From the NCBI GenBank assembly GCA_021799555.1, contig JAJZAG010000254.1, positions 1-5,609 on the forward strand: DNA of 5,609 nt, written 5' to 3'. Of the stretch, positions 1 through 5,609 are shown one piece after another. The first letter of the stretch is position 1. The number at the start of each line of letters is the position of its first letter. Source of the stretch: Deltaproteobacteria bacterium. GTDB taxonomy: Bacteria; Desulfobacterota; Binatia; Binatales; Binataceae. Both the position numbers and the translations under genes were made by a program. A model generated the notes under the pieces. It saw only the letters and a list, made by a program, of their open reading frames with translations. It was not told where the DNA came from and ran no database searches.

Positions 1-75
1 TCGATGACCGAGCTAAAAGAAGGCATCACCTTCCTGCGGCAGGCGGTCAAGAAAGGTTCGTCAACCTCGGCATGA
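1..75 (+). CDS. C-terminal end of upstream membrane subunit, probably ActC (partial)
   Basis: Frame 1 is open from the window edge to a TGA at 73-75 and encodes the last 24 residues of a gene that begins outside the window. The tail is short, polar and lysine-rich, beginning SMTELKEG and ending SSTSA, as expected for a cytoplasmic tail after a last membrane helix. The identity rests mainly on context: in ACIII operons the gene directly before actD is actC, an NrfD-like integral membrane subunit. The S-x-T/A-E-L/V-K-E pattern also resembles my recollection of ActC/NrfD C-termini, but this is weak evidence. The stop lies 19 bases before the actD ATG, consistent with one transcript. Frame 2 stops at once and frame 3 runs to a TGA at 96-98, overlapping the actD start, so frame 1 is the better choice but is not proven. 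Confidence 0.5.
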   Translation, partial: SMTELKEGITFLRQAVKKGSSTSA

Positions 76-79
76 GTTC

Positions 80-85
80 GGGAAA
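80..85 (+). promoter_or_regulatory. Ribosome binding site of actD (decides ATG 95 over TTG 89)
   Basis: A purine run GGGAAA lies 9 bases before the ATG at 95 but only 3 bases before an in-frame TTG at 89. The spacing favours the ATG, giving a protein two residues shorter than the longest open frame. The match to the anti-Shine-Dalgarno sequence is modest. Confidence 0.4.
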
Positions 86-94
86 CATTTGGCC

Positions 95-616
95 ATGAGT
101 GCATCGACGGAAATAATCGGGTCATTTGCGGACGACCAGCTTTGCGCGCGGGGTATAACGGATTTGCGCGCCGCGCAGGTGAAGGACTTCCACGTCTTCT
201 CGCCGATCCCGAGCCACCATATCGAGCACGCGATGGGCAAGCCGAAAAGCAAAGTGCGCCTGTTCGTTTTGATCGGAGGAATCACGGGTATCCTGACCGC
301 GCTTGCGATTACGATCGGGACTTCGATGGAGTGGAATCTGGTGGCGGGCGGAAAGCCAATCATTTCGTGGCCGCCTTTTATCATTATTTGTTTCGAATTG
401 ATGATCCTGTTCGGAGGCCTTTCGTCGGTCACGAGCTTTTTGGTCAATGCCGGGCTTCCGGCCTTCGACTCCGCCAGCGGCTTCCAATCGCGCTTCGGCG
501 AAGATCGCTTCGGCGTAGTGGTCGAGTGTGACAAGGCCGACGACGCGGCGCTCGAGAAAATTGAATTGATTCTGAGGAACGCAGGTGCAGAAGAAGTTTC
601 GCGTGAGGCGGCGTAG
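95..616 (+). CDS. actD: ACIII membrane subunit ActD (DUF3341 family)
   Basis: This 173-residue protein matches the DUF3341/ActD family, a small accessory membrane subunit of Alternative Complex III, the quinol:cytochrome c oxidoreductase that replaces the bc1 complex in many bacteria. The N-terminal soluble part has the family features D31-F32 and a conserved SPIPSHHIEHAMG stretch at about 36-48. Helix 1 is at about 54-76. A loop at about 77-94 contains W80-N81, GGKP and SWPP. Helix 2, at about 95-117, includes the buried acidic E101. The C-terminal soluble domain (about 121-173) contains the RFGEDRFGVVVE region and an alpha/beta ending typical of the family. ActD carries no cofactor; a structural or proton-related role is known for the complex only in outline. 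An in-frame TTG at 89 is a possible earlier start, but the spacing of the purine run favours ATG 95. The gene sits between the presumed actC tail and actF, as in known act operons, except that actE is missing after it. Confidence 0.93.
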   Translation: MSASTEIIGSFADDQLCARGITDLRAAQVKDFHVFSPIPSHHIEHAMGKPKSKVRLFVLIGGITGILTALAITIGTSMEWNLVAGGKPIISWPPFIIICFELMILFGGLSSVTSFLVNAGLPAFDSASGFQSRFGEDRFGVVVECDKADDAALEKIELILRNAGAEEVSREAA

Positions 617-644
617 CCCGAAATTTTCCGTGATCAGGTCAAGC

Positions 645-651
645 AAGGCGG
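645..651 (+). promoter_or_regulatory. Ribosome binding site of actF
   Basis: AAGGCGG, a purine-rich Shine-Dalgarno-like run, lies 7 bases before the ATG at 659. It supports that start and shows that actF has its own initiation signal in the 42-base gap after actD. I see no hairpin, T-run or promoter in the rest of the gap, nor any CXXCH-coding remnant of a lost gene. Confidence 0.55.
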
Positions 652-658
652 TCGAGCG

Positions 659-1876
659 ATGAGCGCAAAAGTCGAAGCGGCACACATCTCCGCCTCGGGT
701 GCGCATCAGGCTCCGGCGGGTCCCGTCGCTGGTCCCGCGTTCCGGACTTTGATGGCGCTGTTTGTGGCGGCTGGAATTGCCGGCTTTGCGCTCAACGTCG
801 GTGGCGCCAACGGCGCGCGCGCGTGGCAGGCTTATCTGGTCAACCTGCTCGTCTGGCTCGGCATCGCGCAGGGCGGCGTGGTGGTTCTGGCGGCTTTTTA
901 TCTGACCAACGGACGCTGGGCTGGTACCACGCAGTTCCGCCTTGCGGAAAGCTTTGCGGGCTTTATCCCGCTGGGCTTTTTGCTTTTTTGGGGATTGTAC
1001 TTCGGTCGCACACTGATTTTCCCTTGGGTGCTGCACCCGGTTGCGCAGAAAGCCGCATGGCTGAACACACCTTTCCTGTTTGCGCGCGATGGGATCGGAC
1101 TGGCGGTAATGACGGTGCTGAGCCTGTGGTTGGTGCGGCTGTCGCGGACGGCGCAAGCCGCGGACTGGCAACGGCAATCCGAAGACATCTTGCTGGTGCC
1201 GAACCCGATTCGCAGGGTGGCGCCCGCATTGGCGATCTGCTTCGCGATCGTTTACACGATCCTCGCCTTTGACCTGGTCATGTCGCTGGCGCCCGCATGG
1301 AGCAGCACGCTATTCGGATGGTTCTTCTTCGCCGGCGCGTTCTGGAGCGCGGCGGCCGCGATGGCGCTGACGGCGGTGATTATGCGCGGCCGTTTGGGAG
1401 AACATAACGCCTTCAAAAATCCAAAGACGATGCACGATCTGGGCAAGTTCGTGTTCGCCTTTTCGGTTTTCTGGATTTACCTGATGTTCGCGCAGTACAT
1501 CGTCATCTGGTACGGTGATATTCCGCGCGAGACGTTCTTCATCGTGCTGCGCGTCTATCATCCGCCTTGGCAGTATCTGTCGTACGCTGTCTTGGCGCTC
1601 ATCTGGGTAATTCCGTTCGTGACTCTTCTCGGTGTTCGGCCAAAGAAGACGCCGGCTATTCTGGGTCTGGTGTCGCTTGGTGGTATTTGCGGGATCTGGC
1701 TCGAACGCTACGTGCTGGTCGTGCCGTCGCTGTCGCCGCGAGTAGTGCCGTTCGGATGGGTCGAGATTCTCATTACGCTTGGATTTATCGGCGCATTTGT
1801 GCTGTGCGCGCTGCCCGGAGTGGACCGCCTTGCAGCGGCGGCGACTGCGGAAGCGTGGGTGGAGGGGCACGAATGA
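659..1876 (+). CDS. actF: ACIII quinol-site membrane subunit ActF (NrfD-like)
   Basis: This 405-residue polytopic protein belongs to the ActF branch of the NrfD/PsrC-like family. In ACIII, ActC and ActF are the two large membrane subunits that form the quinol-oxidising core; ActF itself binds no heme or metal. After a soluble, Ala/Pro-rich N-terminus of about 28 residues, I count ten hydrophobic segments at about 30-47, 58-82, 97-122, 142-161, 190-210, 216-242, 261-285, 304-326, 332-355 and 367-386, the number expected for ActF. Family-typical stretches include F204-D205-LVMSLAP before the sixth helix, GWFFFAGAFWS (220-230), HDLGKF (259-264) and the FAQYIVIWYGDIPRET region (277-292). The start is supported by a ribosome binding site 7 bases upstream. 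The stop overlaps the coxB start by 4 bases (ATGA), which suggests translational coupling between ACIII and the oxidase. Length and motifs look complete. Confidence 0.93.
   Translation: MSAKVEAAHISASGAHQAPAGPVAGPAFRTLMALFVAAGIAGFALNVGGANGARAWQAYLVNLLVWLGIAQGGVVVLAAFYLTNGRWAGTTQFRLAESFAGFIPLGFLLFWGLYFGRTLIFPWVLHPVAQKAAWLNTPFLFARDGIGLAVMTVLSLWLVRLSRTAQAADWQRQSEDILLVPNPIRRVAPALAICFAIVYTILAFDLVMSLAPAWSSTLFGWFFFAGAFWSAAAAMALTAVIMRGRLGEHNAFKNPKTMHDLGKFVFAFSVFWIYLMFAQYIVIWYGDIPRETFFIVLRVYHPPWQYLSYAVLALIWVIPFVTLLGVRPKKTPAILGLVSLGGICGIWLERYVLVVPSLSPRVVPFGWVEILITLGFIGAFVLCALPGVDRLAAAATAEAWVEGHE
1861..1867 (+). promoter_or_regulatory. Strong ribosome binding site of coxB inside the end of actF
   Basis: GGAGGGG contains GGAGG, 7 bases before the ATG at 1873, and is the best Shine-Dalgarno match in the window. 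It fixes the coxB start although the same frame is open far upstream (to about 1567) inside actF. The lipoprotein signal peptide begins exactly at this ATG, which agrees. Confidence 0.8.
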
Positions 1877-2898
1877 AGCGCGCTTTTCAGTTGATCTCTT
1901 CCGCGATGGTTGCGGCGTCGATGTTCCTGGCGGGATGCGCGCAAGGCCGCAAATTGCCGATGACCACGCTTGCTCCGAAGTCGGACTTGGCAGATTGGAT
2001 CTACCGTCTCTTCATCGAAGTTACATTATGGGACGGTTTGGTGCTTGCCATCGTAATCGTCGCGTTCCTGCTGGCGATTTTCGTCTTCTCGACCCGTGTG
2101 GGCGAAGCGGCGCCGCCGTCGTCGGCTGCGTCGGACCTGAAACTTGAAGTCGCATGGACCGTTGGTCCGGCGCTGATCCTGCTCATGATCACGATCCCAA
2201 CCATCCGTACGATCTTCCGCTCGCAGCCAAACCTGCCGCCGGCCGGAGCGCTCGAGATAAAGGTCGTGGCGCATCAATGGTGGTGGGAATTTCAATACGG
2301 CGATAAGGATCACGTTATCACGGCCAACGAGATGCACATCCCGGTGGGGGTTCCGATTCGCTTGACCCTCCAATCGGGAGACGTGATCCACAGCTTTTGG
2401 GTGCCGCAACTCGGCGGGAAGCGTGATGTGGTTCCCGGGCAATTGAACGAACTCACCTTTATCGCGTATGTCCCGGGAGTGTATCCGGGGCAGTGCGCGG
2501 AGTTCTGCGGCGAGTCGCATGCAAACATGAGATTTCGGGTATTTGTCGATACGCCGCAGCAGTTCGCCGAATGGGAAAAAGGCCAGTCAACGATGCCGAC
2601 TGCGGGCGCCGCAATGACCGACAAGGCGGCGGCGCGCGGCGCACAGGTATTCTCGAACAGTCCATGCGCGGCCTGTCACCGAATCGACGGCGTTTCGAAG
2701 GGATATATTGGACCGGACCTCAGCCACTTTGGCAGCCGGACGACGATGGCGAGCGCGATCGAGGCTAACACTCCCGCCAACGTCGCCGACTGGATTGTTA
2801 ATCCCGGCCGCGTCAAACCGGGCGCGCAGATGCCCAAGCTCGGACTCAGCGGCACCCAGTTAAACGACCTGGTAGCGTATCTCGAGAATCTTAAATGA
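1873..2898 (+). CDS. coxB: Cytochrome c oxidase subunit II, caa3-type lipoprotein with heme c domain
   Basis: Subunit II (341 residues) takes electrons from the quinol-oxidising complex and passes them to heme a through a binuclear CuA centre outside the membrane. It begins with a lipoprotein signal peptide: MKRAF, a hydrophobic core, then the lipobox L19-A20-G21-C22, so C22 is the likely lipidated N-terminus. Two helices follow at about 53-73 and 95-114. The cupredoxin domain has the aromatic stretch Q135-W-W-W-E-F-Q-Y142 used in electron entry. The CuA ligands are all present: H173, C208, E210 (backbone), C212, H216 and M219. The C-terminal cytochrome c domain (about 250-341) has C265-A-A-C268-H269 and a likely axial M320 in AQMPKLG, which makes this a caa3 rather than an aa3 oxidase. 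The gene overlaps actF by 4 bases and lies 13 bases before the coxA-coxC fusion. No defect is seen. Confidence 0.96.
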   Translation: MKRAFQLISSAMVAASMFLAGCAQGRKLPMTTLAPKSDLADWIYRLFIEVTLWDGLVLAIVIVAFLLAIFVFSTRVGEAAPPSSAASDLKLEVAWTVGPALILLMITIPTIRTIFRSQPNLPPAGALEIKVVAHQWWWEFQYGDKDHVITANEMHIPVGVPIRLTLQSGDVIHSFWVPQLGGKRDVVPGQLNELTFIAYVPGVYPGQCAEFCGESHANMRFRVFVDTPQQFAEWEKGQSTMPTAGAAMTDKAAARGAQVFSNSPCAACHRIDGVSKGYIGPDLSHFGSRTTMASAIEANTPANVADWIVNPGRVKPGAQMPKLGLSGTQLNDLVAYLENLK

Positions 2899-2903
2899 GG
2901 GAG
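2897..2903 (+). promoter_or_regulatory. Ribosome binding site of the coxA-coxC fusion (decides ATG 2912)
   Basis: GAGGGAG overlaps the coxB stop codon (TGA 2896-2898) and lies 8 bases before the ATG at 2912. An in-frame GTG at 2909, directly before this ATG, is only 5 bases away, so the ATG is preferred. The two choices differ by one residue. Confidence 0.6.
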
Positions 2904-2911
2904 CTTGAGTG

Positions 2912-5389
2912 ATGGCTGCCCAGCCAAAACCATTGCCGATTGAAACGCCGAACTATCTTCAGGGCGGAGGCCTTATCGGATGGCTGACCACCGTCGATCA
3001 CAAGCGCGTCGCCGTCTTGTACGCCCTGAGCGCGTTCGTCTTCATGGCGATTGGCGGAATCGAGGCGATGCTGATCCGGATTCAGCTATGGTCGCCGGAG
3101 AATCATTTCCTGACCGCCGGTGTGTACAATCAGCTCTTCACGATGCACGGCACGACGATGATCTTTCTGGTCGTGATGCCGTTGGAAATCGGATTTTTCT
3201 CGAACTTCGTGATGCCGCTGCAAATCGGTGCGCGCGATGTCGCTTTCCCGCGACTGAACGCGATGTCGTTCTGGCTGGCGTTGGCCGGCGGAATTTTTCT
3301 TCACTTGGGATGGATCTGGGGCGGACTGCCGGACGCCGGATGGTTTGGCTATGCCAACCTGACTGAGCGATATTTTTCGCCCGGACTTAACCTCGACTTC
3401 TGGGTCGTGGGTCTGCTGATCCTGGGCGTGTCAACGCTTGCCAGCGGACTGAATTTCTTCGTGACAATCGTCGCGATGCGCGCCAAAGGCATGAGCTACA
3501 TGCGCATGCCGATGTTCGTGTGGGCGGTTCTGATTACCTCGATTCTGATCCTGATCGCGTTTCCGCCGCTTACCGTGGGGCTTGTCTTTCTGCTGCTCGA
3601 TCGATTTTTCGGGACGCACTTCTACGTGGCCGCGTACGGCGCCACGCCGATTCTGTGGCAGCATTTGTTCTGGCTTTTTGGGCATCCCGAAGTCTACATC
3701 ATGGCGCTGCCTGCCTTCGGAATGATCTCGGAAATTCTCCCGGTATTTTCCCGCAAACCGCTGTTCGGATATCCGATGATGGCGTACTCGATCATTCTGA
3801 TCGCGTTCCTCTCATACGGAGTTTGGGGCCATCACATGTTTGCAACGGGGATGGGACCCGTGGCCGACAGCGCGTTCGCAATCACGTCGATGCTGATCGC
3901 GATTCCGACCGGTATCAAGGTGTTCTCGTGGCTTGCGACAGTGTGGGGCGGTTCTCTGCGCATGACCACCGCATTTTACTTTGGGTTGGGGTTTATCCTC
4001 GAGTTTACGATTGGCGGCCTGTCGGGTGTCATGCATGCGACGGCACCGGTTGACTTACAGCAGACCGATTCGTACTTCGTCGTCGCGCACTTTCATTACG
4101 TGCTGTTCGGCGGCGTGATGTTCGCGATTCTCGGCGCCATCTATTACTGGTGGCCGAAAGTGACCGGACGGATGCTTTCGGAGCGGCTCGGCAAACTCCA
4201 GTTCTGGCTGACGGTAATCGGATTCAACGGTACTTTCTTCCCCATGCATTTCCTCGGCATGTGGGGGATGCCGCGGCGCATCTATACTTACGGCGCCGGA
4301 CTTGGATGGACCTCGCTCAATCAGCTTGAGACGGTCAGCGCGTTCATTCTGGGCCTCGCCTTTCTGGTCATGTACTACAACCTGATCAAGAGCACGCTGA
4401 GCGGTGAAAAGGCGTCTGCTGACCCGTGGGATGGGCGCAGCCTCGAATGGTCGATCGCCTCGCCGCCGCCGGCTTACAACTTCGCGCACGTTCCTGAAGT
4501 GCGCGGTCGGGACGCCTATTGGGTGATGAAGTACGGCCGCGCGGGCTCTCGCGGCGTCGCGATGTTCGTCGCGGGCCAGGTTCCGCCCGTTCCCGAGAGT
4601 ATGCAGGCCCCGCCCACCGAACCAATCCACATGCCCGCGCCGTCAATCTTTCCGCTATTCATCGCGTTGGGGCTCAGCATCGCGGGCGCGGGTCTTGTGA
4701 TGGGGTTGTGGCGGCTCATCATTCTTGGTGGTGTGACGCTGTTTACGTCCGCCGTCGCGATGGGATTTGAATACCCGTCCTATGGGCAAGAACCGCACGA
4801 CCTCGAAGAAATCGCTCCGTCGTCAGGCGGAATTGATCTGCGCAAGGCCGGATTGTGGGCATTCCTTGGGTCCGAATGCGTGTTTTTTGCGAGCCTGATC
4901 GCAACTTACGTGGTTTATAAGAGCCGCAATGTGGGCGGCCCCGGCGCGGGGATCCTTGAGATTCCGTTGACCTCGGTCAGCACCTTCGCGCTGCTGATGT
5001 CGAGTCTCGCAATGGTGTTGGCGCTGAACGCGATCCAGCAGAACAAGAAGAACATGATGAGGCTGTGGCTCGCCGTTACGATCTCGCTGGGCCTCGTGTT
5101 CCTCGGCGTCGAGGCGTACGAGTTCGCGCACTTCTATCATCAAGGGCTCGCGATGCAGACGGACCTGTTCGGGCAAAGTTTCTTCACCCTGGTTGGCTTC
5201 CACGGGTTTCACGTCAGTGTTGGCGTGCTGTGGCTCGCTACAGTCTGGTTCGCTTCATTCAGCCCCAAGTTCGATAAGTCGCGAGCCCTCTCGGTCGAGA
5301 TGGCTGGACTGTACTGGCACTTCGTCGATATCGTATGGGTGATAATCTTCACGCTGGTCTATCTGATGCAGCAGGTTAAGGGCGCATGA
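2912..5389 (+). CDS. Cytochrome c oxidase subunit I-III fusion (A1-type heme-copper oxidase)
   Basis: A single 825-residue chain joins the catalytic subunit I (CoxA) to subunit III (CoxC), an arrangement known from Thermus-type caa3 oxidases. Subunit I (about 1-530) reduces O2 at heme a3-CuB and pumps protons. Visible ligands are H79 and H395 (heme a), H393 (heme a3), and H258, H307 and H308 (CuB), with Y262 placed for the His-Tyr cross-link. D-channel residues are N98, D109, N116 and E260 of the GHPEVY motif, which marks the A1 family. K-channel residues are S273, T333 and K336. R455-R456 are the propionate arginines. The usual CoxA ending LEWSIASPPP (511-520) is followed by a linker and two extra hydrophobic segments (about 579-600 and 601-617). 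The CoxC part (about 636-825) has five helices, E655 in FLGSE, F-H764-G-F-H767-V, and YWHFVD (801-806). Spacings between the subunit I ligands agree with those of the Rhodobacter enzyme as I recall them. It lacks an internal stop and overlaps the next gene by 4 bases. Confidence 0.96.
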   Translation: MAAQPKPLPIETPNYLQGGGLIGWLTTVDHKRVAVLYALSAFVFMAIGGIEAMLIRIQLWSPENHFLTAGVYNQLFTMHGTTMIFLVVMPLEIGFFSNFVMPLQIGARDVAFPRLNAMSFWLALAGGIFLHLGWIWGGLPDAGWFGYANLTERYFSPGLNLDFWVVGLLILGVSTLASGLNFFVTIVAMRAKGMSYMRMPMFVWAVLITSILILIAFPPLTVGLVFLLLDRFFGTHFYVAAYGATPILWQHLFWLFGHPEVYIMALPAFGMISEILPVFSRKPLFGYPMMAYSIILIAFLSYGVWGHHMFATGMGPVADSAFAITSMLIAIPTGIKVFSWLATVWGGSLRMTTAFYFGLGFILEFTIGGLSGVMHATAPVDLQQTDSYFVVAHFHYVLFGGVMFAILGAIYYWWPKVTGRMLSERLGKLQFWLTVIGFNGTFFPMHFLGMWGMPRRIYTYGAGLGWTSLNQLETVSAFILGLAFLVMYYNLIKSTLSGEKASADPWDGRSLEWSIASPPPAYNFAHVPEVRGRDAYWVMKYGRAGSRGVAMFVAGQVPPVPESMQAPPTEPIHMPAPSIFPLFIALGLSIAGAGLVMGLWRLIILGGVTLFTSAVAMGFEYPSYGQEPHDLEEIAPSSGGIDLRKAGLWAFLGSECVFFASLIATYVVYKSRNVGGPGAGILEIPLTSVSTFALLMSSLAMVLALNAIQQNKKNMMRLWLAVTISLGLVFLGVEAYEFAHFYHQGLAMQTDLFGQSFFTLVGFHGFHVSVGVLWLATVWFASFSPKFDKSRALSVEMAGLYWHFVDIVWVIIFTLVYLMQQVKGA

Positions 5390-5609
5390 GCGAGGCTATT
5401 CAAACGGCTGGGGGATTCGAAACGCACGAACACGAATCGGGTCTGGAGCATCCTCATCATCCGGGACCGGCAATTTATGTAATCGTGGCTGCGTTCCTGT
5501 GCGTGCTGACCGCGATGGAAATAACCGTCTTCTATGTTCCAGCGCTGAAGTCGGTGATCGTGCCGGTTCTCCTTGTACTTGCGGCGGCGAAGTTCGCGCT
5601 AATCGCGAT
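5386..5609 (+). CDS. Cytochrome c oxidase subunit IV family protein (5' part, cut by window edge)
   Basis: An open frame starts at the ATG overlapping the coxA-coxC stop (ATGA, 5386-5389) and runs to the window end: 74 complete codons and two bases of another. The predicted protein has a polar N-terminus with five histidines (H14, H16, H22, H24, H25), then helix 1 at about 30-51 with LTAMEITVFY, and a second hydrophobic stretch from about 56 containing AAAKFALI. This is the pattern of the prokaryotic COX4/CoxD (CtaF-like) family, in which a conserved Glu lies in helix 1 (here E45) and an A-x-K-F-x-L/V motif in helix 2 (here K69-F70). Subunit IV is a small stabilising subunit normally found directly after coxC, as here. 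AAGGG at 5378-5382 is only 3 bases from the ATG, so start-up probably depends on coupling with the upstream gene. The C-terminus, including any third helix, is outside the window. Confidence 0.88.
   Translation, partial: MSEAIQTAGGFETHEHESGLEHPHHPGPAIYVIVAAFLCVLTAMEITVFYVPALKSVIVPVLLVLAAAKFALIA

Noticed and set aside
617..658. Possible terminator or promoter in the actD-actF gap
   Set aside because: There is only a short TGATCA palindrome, with no stable hairpin followed by T residues and no convincing -35/-10 pair.
122..1177. Long minus-strand open frame (351 codons) opposite actD and actF
   Set aside because: Its translation is rich in Arg, Gln and His with no recognisable domain, as expected of the antisense of GC-rich coding DNA. 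It lies opposite two well-recognised genes.
1567..1872. Upstream extension of the coxB frame by 102 codons
   Set aside because: It overlaps actF in another frame. The ATG at 1873 has a strong ribosome binding site and begins a proper lipoprotein signal peptide.
3257..3265. Ala117 directly after D-channel Asn116 in subunit I, where Rhodobacter has a second Asn
   Set aside because: The key D-channel Asn (N116) is present, and PRLNA is a common variant in A1 oxidases, so this is not a sign of an altered pump.
4055..4630. Minus-strand open frame (191 codons) opposite the coxA part of the fusion
   Set aside because: It is a shadow of the sense-strand membrane protein, with no domain or start signal that I can support.
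4870..4880. Possible separate coxC start near the beginning of the subunit III part
   Set aside because: The frame is continuous from coxA through coxC with no stop codon, and there is no suitably spaced ATG with a ribosome binding site at the domain border. A true fusion is the simpler reading.

Overview
This window is a compact, single-strand (+) stretch of an aerobic respiratory operon. All genes are co-directional and separated by at most 42 bases, or overlap by 4. It joins the distal part of an Alternative Complex III (ACIII, quinol:cytochrome c oxidoreductase) cluster to a caa3-type (A1 family) heme-copper cytochrome c oxidase cluster. The composition is moderately GC-rich. Gene order and the subunit I-III fusion fit a Gram-negative or otherwise deep-branching aerobic bacterium of the kind that carries act-cox operons (for example Acidobacteriota, Myxococcota, Binatota/Desulfobacterota-like or Rhodothermus-like lineages). 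I cannot assign a phylum from the sequence alone.

Layout: 1-75, the last 24 codons of an upstream gene, probably actC; 95-616, actD (DUF3341 family); 659-1876, actF (ten-helix NrfD-like quinol-site subunit); 1873-2898, coxB (lipoprotein subunit II with a CuA site and a C-terminal heme c domain); 2912-5389, a coxA-coxC fusion (subunits I and III in one chain); 5386-5609, the start of coxD/subunit IV, cut by the window edge.

How the genes work together: ACIII oxidises membrane quinol and passes electrons to a c-type heme. In a caa3 oxidase the electrons enter through the heme c domain of subunit II, pass to CuA, then heme a, then the heme a3-CuB centre in subunit I, where O2 is reduced to water and protons are pumped. 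Every ligand and proton-channel residue that I could place by family motif is present, so the oxidase looks intact.

The most notable point is a gap in the expected set. The usual actE gene (monoheme cytochrome c between actD and actF) is not here: actD and actF are 42 bases apart. The only CXXCH heme c site in the annotated proteins is in CoxB. Otherwise this is a known type of system, and I found no evidence of a new one, nor any mobile element, CRISPR array, RNA gene or clear terminator.
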